From assembly GCA_001953115.1 (NCBI GenBank), contig LSSL01002881.1:1-15720 (forward strand): DNA of 15,720 nt. The letters run 5' to 3'. The translations under genes were made by a program, and so were the position numbers. This stretch comes from Smittium mucronatum (taxonomy: Eukaryota > Kickxellomycota > Harpellomycetes > Harpellales > Legeriomycetaceae). Of the stretch, positions 9,301 through 15,446 are shown in pieces. The stretch's first letter is position 1. Every line of letters begins with the position of its first letter. The notes under the pieces are model-generated. The model did no database searches and was not told the origin of the DNA. It saw nothing but the letters and a program-made list of their open reading frames with translations.

Positions 9301-12100
9301 CAAAATCCAAATTAAAACAACTGGCACAGACAAGAGAGTACATGAGATAGTCAGCGCCTATACTTTTAATCCATATGCGACGATTTGATACTGGGAAAAA
9401 AATTCGGAATAGAGAATCTATCTTCCGGTTTACAGAGTTTTGTGAATCAGGATATCGAAACATGTATACCCACATAATTCGGCAAATTGAATCCATTGCA
9501 GTGGGGCGGTGTTGCTTATCTTTGAGTTTTTGGATGCAATTCTCTAGATGTATCTGCCACTTTGATGTAAAAAAATCTTGTCTGCTAAGACATAAAGTGG
9601 CTGAGACCAATGGATAGGCAACAGGAATATGATGAGCTCTTGAAGACATTTTAGCAGCCTTAGAATAAATTATTTCAATGGCTTGTACGAAAGAAGGAAT
9701 ATTTATTTCAGCTCCAACCTCACCGACCAATGGCATCAGCAACTCAGATAAAGTCACTGCCCAAGTGTGTTTTAGAATTAAACTGCCTGATACGCGTGAA
9801 AAAAATTTAGCACAAGAGAGCAAAAAATTACAAGACTCCTCTAAAGACTCCATAGGATGAAGAACCAGTTTAAGGAAGCGGAAACTTCTGATTAGTACAA
9901 CATTTTTTTCGATGTTTTCTTTGTTAGTAGGAGGAAATTGTTCCAATGCAGCTATAAAACGGTCACTTATGGAAGCAAATCTAAATTTAGATATATTTCC
10001 AGCGATCTGTGCGTATAACTCTTGAATTCTTCGTCTGTTACTAGAATATTGTAGAGTTAATGGGTCAACGTCTTTAATTTGAGCAAAAACTAAGGATTCA
10101 ATCTTATTTCCCAGTTCCTCGTTTATTAAGTTGGGATCTATATTGAGTGAAACTTCGTTTAAAGCTCTACAAAGTAAATATACAGTTGATAGTGATCTAC
10201 GTTCGTTAATTACGAGTGCAGAATGAGAATGTGATGATTGGAATGCTAGTTTTAGTTTGTCGAATGAAGTTTTTCTCCAGATAAGGAGCAACTCTACAAC
10301 AATTTGGGTATGAAGTTTTGATAATGAACCAAGGGTTTCTAATACAGAATCTAGTTTTTTGTTTGCCCCTTTTCCCATGAAAGAATTCAAATCTGGTTCT
10401 TGATCTAATCTATATTCAGAAAAAATATTAAGAACTGAGTTGGATATGATTTTGAACTCGATGTATACACTTTTGACGATAAACTCTCCAGAGTGGTCAA
10501 TTGAAACTGATGAACCGATGTCGAATTCGGATTTGGAAATATGTTTAAAATTGGTAGAGAGAAGGTCGGTCTGAGAACTTTTGGGAAAAATGGAAGAATT
10601 TAAATCGTTAATTCCAGGTTTTTTTTGGGTTTTTTGTGTTATAGATGCATTTGGGTCTGAATTAGAGCTTCTTTTGTGCGTAGGATTCAAATCAGAGCTG
10701 CTATTGGAGATTGAGCGGTGATAGGATTGTGATTCAAGGTTATGAGGAGCTGTGGGCTTATAAGGTTTGGACAAAGCAGAGTTTGATAAAGGGATGGAAC
10801 TCGAATAACGAGAAAGACCGATGGATGAAATTTTAATGCTATTTAAGTCAATTTTGGAGCCCTTGCTATTTTTACTCTTTTCAGAAAAAGACGTGAGATT
10901 TGGAGCGATTTGATTACTTTCATTTTCAGTAGATACAGAATTTGCATGGTTTTGGAATATGGATGAAAGTGCTGCAGTTGAAAAGGGGACCTTGGGATCA
11001 GATAGAAGGGAATTGTCAAGACTAGTCGACTTTTTGAGAGGAATTGGATGCTCGTTTTTATTGGAAGTGTGATTATTAATGAAAGGGGTGGCTTCAGGTA
11101 AAACATAATCTTGATGACCATTGGAATAAATTATTTCAGGAATCACGATATTCGAATGTTGCGTGGATGAATCATTAGGTAAATTTGAAGTAGATAAAAT
11201 AGAAGAACTTTTGTATGTTGATGGAATAGACGATTGAATAGCTTTCTGAGAAGCTAAAAGGGAGTAATTCGCAAATGGTGAATTTTTAGACAATGTCTTG
11301 GATTTGAAAATGGGATTAACAGAATCTAGGGAAGAGGGTAGAATGATTGGGGAAAGAGGGGACTGAGACGAATGATTCTCACTGTTCAATGAAGAATTTT
11401 GAGATAATAATGAATCGGGAGAATATGATTGAATGGGTAAATGTAAAGCTAGACCTTCTGTTTTAGAATTGGCAAAGTCTTGGTCATAAATTTTGGTAGA
11501 TGAATTGTAAAAGTCTGGAATTGAAACATTGGGATAATCAAAATGACCTTCTGAAGATTTGTTGCTGCTAGTATTTGCAGAACTATCTTTATCATAGGAA
11601 CCAAGACTATTTTTTTCGTAGTTTTTTGGAGTGTCATTGATATTTTCTAAGGAATTATAGTTTATTGAAGGAATAATGATACTATCAGATGTAAGCTCTC
11701 GGGTATGCAGAGAGCCAGTTGAGATGGGAATTTGTGTTGTTGAATTAGGAATTTTATAGGGCGATTTATGAGAAGTTGGTTCTGAAGTCTTATCATTAGA
11801 AAGAAGAGATTCACGAATGGGATTTTTGCCATCTAGATAAATATCAGCTAATTCGGAGCCACCTCCTGAAATAGAATCAATAGAGGTTTTTGCAACTGCA
11901 TTTATATCTGGAGAGTAGTCGTATTCGGGAGATTTGGACGTCTCAATTTTAGTATCATCATAATTTCTGAGATCAGATCTAGGAAATTGCTGTGAATTAA
12001 CTTTTTGAGGCTTTCTAGCGCTTTGAGCAGCCATAAAACTATAATTTCCAAACGGATTTGGTTTATTAGAAATGTTTTTTTTTGGAATTTTAGAATCCAT
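392..12100 (-). CDS. mor2: Giant Furry/Mor2/Tao3-family cell morphogenesis scaffold, 3,902 aa
   Basis: Family proteins (S. pombe Mor2, S. cerevisiae Tao3/Pag1, animal Furry) are large HEAT/armadillo scaffolds that bind and support NDR kinases (Orb6/Cbk1) with Mob2 in polarised growth and cell separation. Seen here: a Ser/Asn-rich low-complexity N-terminus (1 to about 540), then the family N-terminal domain (about 555-1010) with recognisable landmarks: the MGKGANKKLD segment at 575, LLLIWRK, a conserved ERRSLSTVYLLCRAL helix, and FRFASISDRFIAALE near 700. Further helical blocks lie around 1077-1122, 1217-1367, 1594-1674, 1900-1956, 2234-2280 and 2390-2460. A nearly continuous helical C-terminal half runs from about 2600 to 3600. 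Long Ser/Asn-rich loops separate the earlier blocks. It is longer than Mor2/Tao3 (about 2,200-2,400 aa) and Furry (about 3,000-3,500 aa). The start is the first ATG after an in-frame TAA nine codons upstream, in good context (AAAATGG). No signal peptide or transmembrane segment is evident, fitting a cytoplasmic or cortical protein. The frame is unbroken; short in-frame introns cannot be excluded. Confidence 0.9.
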   Translation of the reverse strand: MDSKIPKKNISNKPNPFGNYSFMAAQSARKPQKVNSQQFPRSDLRNYDDTKIETSKSPEYDYSPDINAVAKTSIDSISGGGSELADIYLDGKNPIRESLLSNDKTSEPTSHKSPYKIPNSTTQIPISTGSLHTRELTSDSIIIPSINYNSLENINDTPKNYEKNSLGSYDKDSSANTSSNKSSEGHFDYPNVSIPDFYNSSTKIYDQDFANSKTEGLALHLPIQSYSPDSLLSQNSSLNSENHSSQSPLSPIILPSSLDSVNPIFKSKTLSKNSPFANYSLLASQKAIQSSIPSTYKSSSILSTSNLPNDSSTQHSNIVIPEIIYSNGHQDYVLPEATPFINNHTSNKNEHPIPLKKSTSLDNSLLSDPKVPFSTAALSSIFQNHANSVSTENESNQIAPNLTSFSEKSKNSKGSKIDLNSIKISSIGLSRYSSSIPLSNSALSKPYKPTAPHNLESQSYHRSISNSSSDLNPTHKRSSNSDPNASITQKTQKKPGINDLNSSIFPKSSQTDLLSTNFKHISKSEFDIGSSVSIDHSGEFIVKSVYIEFKIISNSVLNIFSEYRLDQEPDLNSFMGKGANKKLDSVLETLGSLSKLHTQIVVELLLIWRKTSFDKLKLAFQSSHSHSALVINERRSLSTVYLLCRALNEVSLNIDPNLINEELGNKIESLVFAQIKDVDPLTLQYSSNRRRIQELYAQIAGNISKFRFASISDRFIAALEQFPPTNKENIEKNVVLIRSFRFLKLVLHPMESLEESCNFLLSCAKFFSRVSGSLILKHTWAVTLSELLMPLVGEVGAEINIPSFVQAIEIIYSKAAKMSSRAHHIPVAYPLVSATLCLSRQDFFTSKWQIHLENCIQKLKDKQHRPTAMDSICRIMWVYMFRYPDSQNSVNRKIDSLFRIFFPVSNRRIWIKSIGADYLMYSLVCASCFNLDFVFKAHIHSMLQLGILNSHDSHFFNSPQNSDNIIEYLHPQKAILAYKSLIEVAKIFSSDGLKYPKFLPFINMLLTGTSFDSPSQLNSFYKNSIFSLTSPSLSSGVKASFSPKNESNIKIGNSASTSTGSSLLSRASDGLEGDSSEVFCYPHRIDSKMLPPFLISALHDASSVMSIYFEKIQQSLGEYLLVDQTPFAVSKFFPLDNSQDLNSSNPAQIIPRESNSKKTSPSIKQTLRSSKNDKNTVGDQKFYNEPSDVRDFSFADLTDFSINKIKRSNTNSTTVSYYSQYLIDKNDSKSLIPSFSKERQTSIDLMTSFVSSIIVIPNLKLSFSLDKLVETLVSGILHVDTDYSSNCRIVLSTLASTNSDMDLDFSPSFNKNSWSSIDLKKVSILFRICYFLAKIYRFVNGKSQDYLTTGLYKLLPGETDHCYSCSEKKLPLSLNVDKISSMSYFRKCFDSNQEKTHKGAGNNAHFSSFSHKHGLEFNSLLSSSVYSADDTNSSIINRFSAINSSHNVADNFIKKRNDFISPKIRTNSLFNRQDSSHNDSTQHPHSAGPSNFAPNSFFAGGNIRCYNNQKIGFESSITGPSQSHDSESDSDINYRRDIPIKTESDLNSFLISSFIPQNSSISGNSNNKLPSANGNVNRSNTTKKRNKPGNVKLRKSFNRGYLDFLVSNLVILNSTLAKISQIHHDLGNKSPSDWRALIDIFESIGLSLLSESSLSLRRYGLKIFYESSNLQFNLSNILPTSNKAFLFKSKMSNPSLKDDNNSPNPSPKTSNNNYNDSSNKNNRTSFYGEPSGLVSPYFRMSHFMDNHSYSLSEILSTTGMHSLAPISLIKSHSQPHGEVKNFKKMFNKSEFVVRDSIFSILQSHQFHDHFPGLYEEVKLSNNPLSLKGGLHATKFSSNNATNQIDQLELSFEFPFTRNDHYSGYIDVLNLGNTFDPHLESYSNFNDCSLHSANSAFNESIFTLADLSYTGAGVSDFLEFYLQLVQKLTKIIPEVVDASRGLICKRIKHIHPSIVLISNIANNKVLVDSKKSLKYTASNFQDDHLDHRSTYSNGALGFSSQAYSNLNPTTFEPTGHYQYSHNSSNSYDSSSRYHSSLGDSSTKGISNQISDLQVRYKIIGFSQSILSYEELIKSSNEKNSSTNSYSVLEENPQIEISSEDRDNCNSRNSSPKHLIEQFCFLMKFAFASLKKVESKSSSLNKTSSTNSGPFKAEKTHSFKGLKKSKVKPISKVASSILEAENDHNSGSNSTVGSTNILPNQKTNANSLFSLGWARKLAGPLKLNFKNEKIESIPEWVSIHQLIDIIFPFLSCENLYLRLGMVDVLSTLQLEYFPEIICDLQDRCDLFLQVSPVTISRGAYSSNNMHNNPEVYKGTEYEQKIAFTHKNQIFDTNSTNFKYQTSENPAINVIKNSGPQNKLHGAGPSNLNSISPKFLPKKSHSLLMDPKKVERIRLSLCMIYKYSLIRISKDSTALDSFFASENRQPISMLISFVKETTKFLNSFMAINNFEYQALRFHFCGLVESMYYLHLLSHKNAGLNNFFASSEPLEKNKTDHLSPHSDLKQKSTDVNYSEIDWKTKRNSFAKSFQSSSGTSPAKFTKGTSEGKIELPILREERNRRLSVDGLVKSRSGSIDCLGTFFNFETKRDLYKLFESWNGYGSNKNFYPITTSQIEKASHNFLSNNSHINKKQIIKLIQEESENLKNASIRALSILLKVDFLVNPSLVTTVIPGDCFSGNDSVHFLNSMLKSTSAAILDSSTSVVLIIEKGIEFFVESELSKKLILELFDLFYNPTRLGFGSKKLFAERKSHNFFGPKKPDGEMSIDISLSNVLVKIFKDYGIRILRDFDLLEESLVFGLFISNLKNLLVTSNGNQILKIISDYKLSTHESEKLSVLLEKNLYGHSCGDYNLKHVAWTQVVELFCQNIYSLNVRSEKLACILTHLIYTYSSLRDDHRKDHKILDFSIHVLSSFLVVANKNSISSAIFPSEDPKEHILKSFIYISSIIIDYKTELLNQLWGSLIKNKIAEVEVVDIELVLWVVESLKIKLNRSKNPKFLITVRSILYAISSSIDPSEACDALIDTGFQKLSPLGFVPQESITDKSPTSKRGQLDLKNPHNYKSNYNYSDSWMPRYLDLVSQQELNDLSSGLVVTDAGFGLLLLSSIITSKVELLLSNFDMIMNLIPLCGSLLFCHDKNVDLAKDSAIKILTRVMMSLSSDCYINDYSVPDDIFRDSKSIIKLLTESTNLVILFSETQDFEFSRSMLPRLMGNILEVFSWYLKIKFGSDNNVFCENWCTLSLRYGSSCPVRSVASSNFKVLSMIFTLSNGHNRDCVWSLVPNSDMVLRLIDRLSNIINTKNPEIIEFSTVVLESLLGLSKLIISSNLSVDIYIDILCCSISIMLTDNPTVYNMGLEIYVLMFEKVKSFGLFNNAAKISIFENSIGLRFNHTNDTQCNNPFLIIYNCLTRGMRFPEERSITLGSIMELAVIIPIKSSEGTDLNEGVFLQILSMLLPHYLMVLELNNPALLDKFIEVSMLKPLYNKLQSTSRPYYQISKYIHTMLEYPKDQVNPEMFIKSVLLSGFSDLISSSNGSEIHEYEIYSLWMIQLDSKNDINGTSYSGTNINKSLYEISDILHCRCLRSANAIFEVNYPDELKNFVNIIESFPIQIRVYKILFYLEFMLEFKTSNIKSGLELDIESEFMGPIHNLIHLTFNSKFGDLSRNILKSFMSRLNHKSPKTGYGSLLGYGSQKSSSDSVGHDSKSAKKVSNAPNVSNNPDYSNFNKIDWRVECDSIIGELSRKMCSLIVDNSLKMIVNRRETSPSEISSLENSYYDSHFNSVTHDGSAIMDGRFGTPVLEMGIGIPDMYFGNKYVIGDYASRSDGLSIVEPHTMDNSNLAVQTKRSTGNLFSHIDGYMNPAPIQPLDNYNTSKTPIQNPGWVSRKNNKLDSLMCDLDSLNEYLSDQIHQR

Positions 12101-12240
12101 TTTTAGATTTTGAAATGGAGAATATTACAGATGAAAAGCTGAAGTAGAATTCTTAAATAGAATTATAAAATAAAAAATTTATATCCACTTTAGTAGAGAG
12201 AAAAAATCGGGTATAATACTAATAAATCTTCCTTTTTGGA
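12101..12240 (-). promoter_or_regulatory. 5' leader and putative core promoter of the Mor2-like gene
   Basis: On the minus strand the ATG is preceded by AAAA, giving A at -3 and G at +4. An in-frame TAA at 12125-12127 closes the frame upstream. Further out lie a GGATATAAATTT sequence (about 12176-12187), the only TATA-like element near the start, and a pyrimidine tract TTTTTTCTCTCTACTA (about 12191-12206). Pyrimidine-rich tracts often lie near transcription starts in fungi, but here the tract is upstream of the TATA-like sequence, so these may not form one unit. The true start site cannot be read from sequence. Confidence 0.3.
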
Positions 12241-12973
12241 ATATGTCAAAAGCAGTTTGATTGATTTAAAAAATACAATAATCTTCTTTGATTTTCGAGA
12301 CTGAAATTGAATAAAATTCATATAGGATTACATTTCAAAAATGTAAAAATTGAATTTTCTTTTATAGTTTTGAAAAGTAGAAAGAATCGTGTTATCCAAA
12401 TTAAGGGATTGCTATAATTTAGTTCTCGTTAGTGAATATGATTATGTTCGTGAATATTCTGAGATCTAGTTTATTTCTATATTTTTTTTTGAAGGAATGG
12501 CAGTTGACTAAAGAGTGAGATGATATAAAAAAAAAGTTAAACCATCTTCAACCTTAAAAAATATTGAGTACTAATTGATTTATGACCAGTGTTTGATTTT
12601 CTCAAAACTACGCCATTTTTGTTTTTGACAAGTTTTTTTTTTTTTTTGGTAGGCGAAAAATGCAGTTTTATGTGTCATCCTGTGAAGCCTTGAAGTAAGG
12701 TCGTCCAATGAAACTGATCAATTTCTGCCAACAATGAAAAATCATATAGTGTTTTAATTAGTCTTTTAATATCCCCTCAAGTCCTGGAAAAAAAGCTTAT
12801 CTAACTGCAACTATGTTAAAATTGGACAAGTCCGTTACCTAATTTTTTTTCAGAACGAGTAAAATCATTGCTTTATAGCATAATTAGCTTATGTGATTAT
12901 TTTTTGCATTATTTTTGTCAATTGAGAATGAAATCCTCAACAATGGAGCAGTTTGAAATTTTAACTATAACAT
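12241..12973. other. AT-rich intergenic DNA, no gene seen
   Basis: Both strands are dense in stops, with no open frame worth calling and no RNA gene that I can fold by eye. It may contain distal promoter elements of the minus-strand gene. Its only distinctive item is the 15-T homopolymer listed separately. I recognise no similarity to a known element. Confidence 0.6.
12633..12647. repeat. Homopolymer run of 15 T
   Basis: An uninterrupted run of 15 T, flanked by GACAAG on the left and GGTAGGCG on the right. It could be the A-tail of a minus-strand non-LTR insertion, since two other long T runs in the window abut a shared sequence. This one does not share that flank, so it may simply be a microsatellite or a nucleosome-excluding poly(dA:dT) tract. 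Confidence 0.5.
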
Positions 12974-13194
12974 TGTAGCGCTCCAGGTACTGAAGGGTTA
13001 AAAGTCAGCAATTGTAAAATATAACCCCATTTTATTGGCTGTAATGATTTATTTTGGTTCTTACTGGCCTAATTCCGTTCGTATTCACCTAAATGCCTTG
13101 GCGAATAGGATATAAAAACTCCGTTGCCAACTTATTAATACTCAACACGCTGTATACACCACGATTTGCTGTATTTTGAAGACGTATTTTATCA
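12974..13194 (+). mobile_element. Candidate LTR of a degenerate LTR retrotransposon
   Basis: A 221-bp segment has the layout of a 5' LTR. It starts TGTAGCG and ends ATCA, so it carries the TG...CA termini. It contains a TATA-box-like TATAAAA (13111-13117), and just before that a short hairpin (13082-13089 against 13100-13107, 7 of 8 pairs). Two bases after the CA end lies TGGCGCC, the classic opening of a retroviral or Ty3-type primer binding site. The flank before the TG (AACAT) is not repeated after the CA (ATTGG), which argues against a solo LTR and for internal sequence following. No second LTR copy is visible in the window, so both boundaries are inferred from signal motifs alone. Confidence 0.4.
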
Positions 13195-13196
13195 AT

Positions 13197-13211
13197 TGGC
13201 GCCAAAAATAA
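13197..13211 (+). other. Primer-binding-site-like sequence after the candidate LTR
   Basis: The sequence TGGCGCCAAAAATAA begins two bases after the candidate LTR end. TGG at this position complements the universal CCA-3' of a tRNA primer, and TGGCGCC opens the primer binding site of many retroelements. The bases beyond TGGCGCC are A-rich and match no primer tRNA I can name, suggesting decay or coincidence. Confidence 0.35.
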
Positions 13212-14253
13212 ATCCTAGTATTTGTTTATAATACCTGCAGCAATCAGTGCTTTTCCTCAGTCAATTTTTATTATATAGATCTTGTAATTCTCAGCAAACT
13301 TCTCAGCAATCCATAACTTTGGATTATATTGTTCATTCGCTATATTTTATTTGTTGAATAAACCCAAACCGTTAAAAGTTTTATATAACAAGAAAGCTAT
13401 TTGACAATTTTCAATATATATATATATTTATTATCAAATAGGATTTGGGCAGATTCAGGAACCGAAAATACTTGGGTGTATAGCAATTTAGTAAGCAAAA
13501 CATTTGATATGCAGAGAATCACTGATCTCTGGGGAATTCGTTGCAATCTTGGAATTTAAATTGCTGCACATTTTCAAATAAAATATAACCAATGGATTTA
13601 ATCCAAATATGATTAATCTTTTTGGGAACGGGTGTACAAAAAAATTAGCCAATTTTTGGTCATCGTAAACATTTGATTGAAAATCCATTTTGGCTGGCTA
13701 ATATAATTTACCATCAAATAGATGGCATTCGATTTCACAAACAAGAACCCAATCTATTTACTCCCATAATGGGTCGTATCAATGTCAGCATAGATATTGG
13801 CTATAAATGAAAGATTGAATAGCTTCAAACCAACAAAGGGTTTACTCCTTCAAGGCAAAAGGCACAAAGATAGCCAACAGTCTGAATAAACTAAATCCAA
13901 AACCGAAGCTTTCTTAAAGCCGACTATATCTCACTGACCATTCCATCAATTTATTCGATTAGATGGAAATTTATGTGAAGTGGGAGATTGCTTTTCGGAA
14001 ATGTTTTTTTTTGGTGTTTTAAATTATTGGTTATATCTAGGTCATAATCATTATGGAATTCGAACTCCAACTAATGAATGCAAGCCGAAAACCACACATT
14101 TTACTAGCGATTCTTATTATTTTGCCAATAGAAACGGCTATTAGGATTTTGTGTTTTTTTTATCCAATAAATTTACTCATTGCTTTTTGAATAGATTTTT
14201 GAATTGGTGCCAGGACTAAATGTTTAATTCAAATTCACCTACACACACATTTG
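13212..14253. other. AT-rich intergenic DNA, possibly decayed retroelement interior
   Basis: If the candidate LTR is real, this is where gag would start, yet no gag, protease or polymerase motif is recognisable. The longest open stretches are short and unrecognised: plus-strand frames of 37 codons (13446-13556) and 53 codons (13649-13807), and a 66-codon minus-strand frame (13488-13688). At 14203-14213 the sequence ATTGGTGCCAG resembles the primer-binding-site-like ATTGGCGCCAA at 13195-13205, but no LTR end precedes it. I see no RNA gene. Confidence 0.5.
13414..13427. repeat. (AT)7 microsatellite
   Basis: Seven uninterrupted AT dinucleotides in the gene-free right part of the window. No coding or regulatory context is evident. 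Confidence 0.85.
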
Positions 14254-14285
14254 TTTTTTTTTTTTTGTATCACGGAATTTTATAG
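14254..14285 (-). repeat. A-tailed repeat end, copy A (minus strand)
   Basis: A run of 13 T (14254-14266) is followed by a 19-base sequence (14267-14285) matching 15466-15484 at 16 of 19 positions, the second of which also follows a T-rich run. Read on the minus strand, both are conserved 3' termini of the form ATAAAATTxCxTGATAC followed by an A-tail, as expected of non-LTR retroelements copied by target-primed reverse transcription. The body of this copy would extend to higher coordinates, where imperfect repeats of about 30 bp occur. The 5' limit is not visible. Confidence 0.5.
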
Positions 14286-14346
14286 ACAATTTCGTCTACT
14301 GTTTTTTCTAACTTACAATTTCGCTTACTATCCTATTTGTCTACTT
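14286..14346. repeat. Imperfect tandem repeat, unit about 29-32 bp
   Basis: Two consecutive units each begin ACAATTTCG, continue with a T/C-rich stretch containing TACT, and end in CTAACTT or CTACTT (14286-14314 and 14315-14346). A third, quickly diverging unit starts ACAATACC at 14347. They sit immediately upstream, on the minus strand, of the conserved 3' terminus at 14254-14285, so they may belong to the 3' untranslated part of that element. Confidence 0.55.
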
Positions 14347-14460
14347 ACAATACCATTTATTGGTCGATAGTCTCAAGCCCATCTTTCCACACTTGAGAAT
14401 TGGCCTATTAACATTTATTAACTACGCTCTTATTTATCTAATTTAGGATATGTGTACTGT

Positions 14461-14498
14461 TTTGCATACTTTTAATTTCGCCTAATATTTTGCATACT
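14461..14498. repeat. Direct repeat TTTGCATACT, two copies
   Basis: Identical 10-mers at 14461-14470 and 14489-14498 are separated by TTTAATTTCGCCTAATAT. The spacer resembles the AATTTCGCTTACTAT part of the 14286-14346 units, so this may be a more diverged part of the same array. Confidence 0.6.
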
Positions 14499-15446
14499 AC
14501 CAATAAAAACGAAAAACACAATCCAGGTCCAAAATAATATATTTGCCAATAAAAGTGTAAAAAATCTTTTCTCTCAACTTTGTTTTACCCCTTAAGTTTT
14601 TCAGGGACCAATTTCACATTTGCCTTAAATTTTGTTAGTAAACTTAAAATTTTACTAGTTTGAAGCCTGTGGTAAAAATTACATCTATTGTCATCTTGAT
14701 AGATTAAGAGAAATATTTTTTTGACTTTTTTAAATTATTAAATCTTCTTTAAACAAGTGTTCAAACTAGATGTATTTAATAAAACTAAATAGGATGTCTT
14801 CAATCATTGAAGCACCGGTTTTTGGAAACATACCTGTTCTATTTTTTGAAACTAAAAAGAGAACTCTTAACGCTTCTAGGTTAATTAAAGTTTCTCAAAG
14901 GGAGTTGAAGAATTGTAAATATATCTAAGTGGATCTAAAAGGATCTAAATGTATAAAAATTCCACTTTCTCAATAAATTTAGCTTATGAGGATAATAAAT
15001 AAAACTTGCATCTAGATATGATTTTCGTTTTGGTTTTATCTCTGCTTCATAAAAAAAAATACAAAGCTTTTAGCGTTAAGATAAGAAATATTAAATACTT
15101 TCACCTATTTCATATGGTTTTTGGTTGATTGTTACACTTTAAATCTTAAATACTTTAAAAATTAAGCGTTTTTAGTATCTTACCCCTATAAGTCGCAAAA
15201 GAAATAATATCAATAATATCAAAGTTATTATTATTTAAACACGAAAGATCCTATTCCGAATTGTGTAAAAAGTTTTGCTATTATTTAATCAAAATTTAAA
15301 GTAGACAAAAAATATTTGCTTTACTAGGAATACTTATAAAAGATTTAATAAGAAGATATCCAAACTAATTTTACTTAAATTTGCCGTAGACTTTTGTCAT
15401 TAAGAGATGTATATAGCTATTATAAATCTCATGGATCCATATTTAG
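14499..15446. other. AT-rich intergenic DNA with minor repeats, no gene seen
   Basis: No open frame or RNA gene can be supported. Small structures seen are three consecutive 10-bp units ATATCTAAGT, GGATCTAAAA and GGATCTAAAT (14921-14950); a 10-bp inverted repeat CTAGTTTGAA / TTCAAACTAG (14655-14664 and 14760-14769); TTAAATACTT repeated at 15091 and 15146; AATAATATC in tandem (about 15203-15221); and the palindrome ATGGATCCAT at 15431-15440 beside the A-tailed repeat. None identifies a known element. Confidence 0.55.

Noticed and set aside
13488..13688. 66-codon minus-strand open frame in the right intergenic region
   Set aside because: No recognisable motif, no convincing context, and length within chance expectation. 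Plus-strand frames across the same area are equally open in parts.
13446..13807. Plus-strand open stretches of 37 and 53 codons as possible gag or polymerase remnants after the candidate LTR
   Set aside because: They lie in different frames, are separated by stops, and show no zinc knuckle, aspartic protease or reverse transcriptase motif.
14203..14213. ATTGGTGCCAG as a second primer binding site
   Set aside because: It is not preceded by a CA-ending LTR-like segment, and similarity to the first site is only 8 or 9 bases.
14655..14769. 10-bp inverted repeat as termini of a small MITE-like element
   Set aside because: The arms are short, the flanks show no target-site duplication, and such repeats are expected by chance in AT-rich DNA.
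15431..15440. Palindrome ATGGATCCAT as a regulatory site
   Set aside because: A single 10-bp palindrome without a second copy or a nearby gene is not evidence of function.
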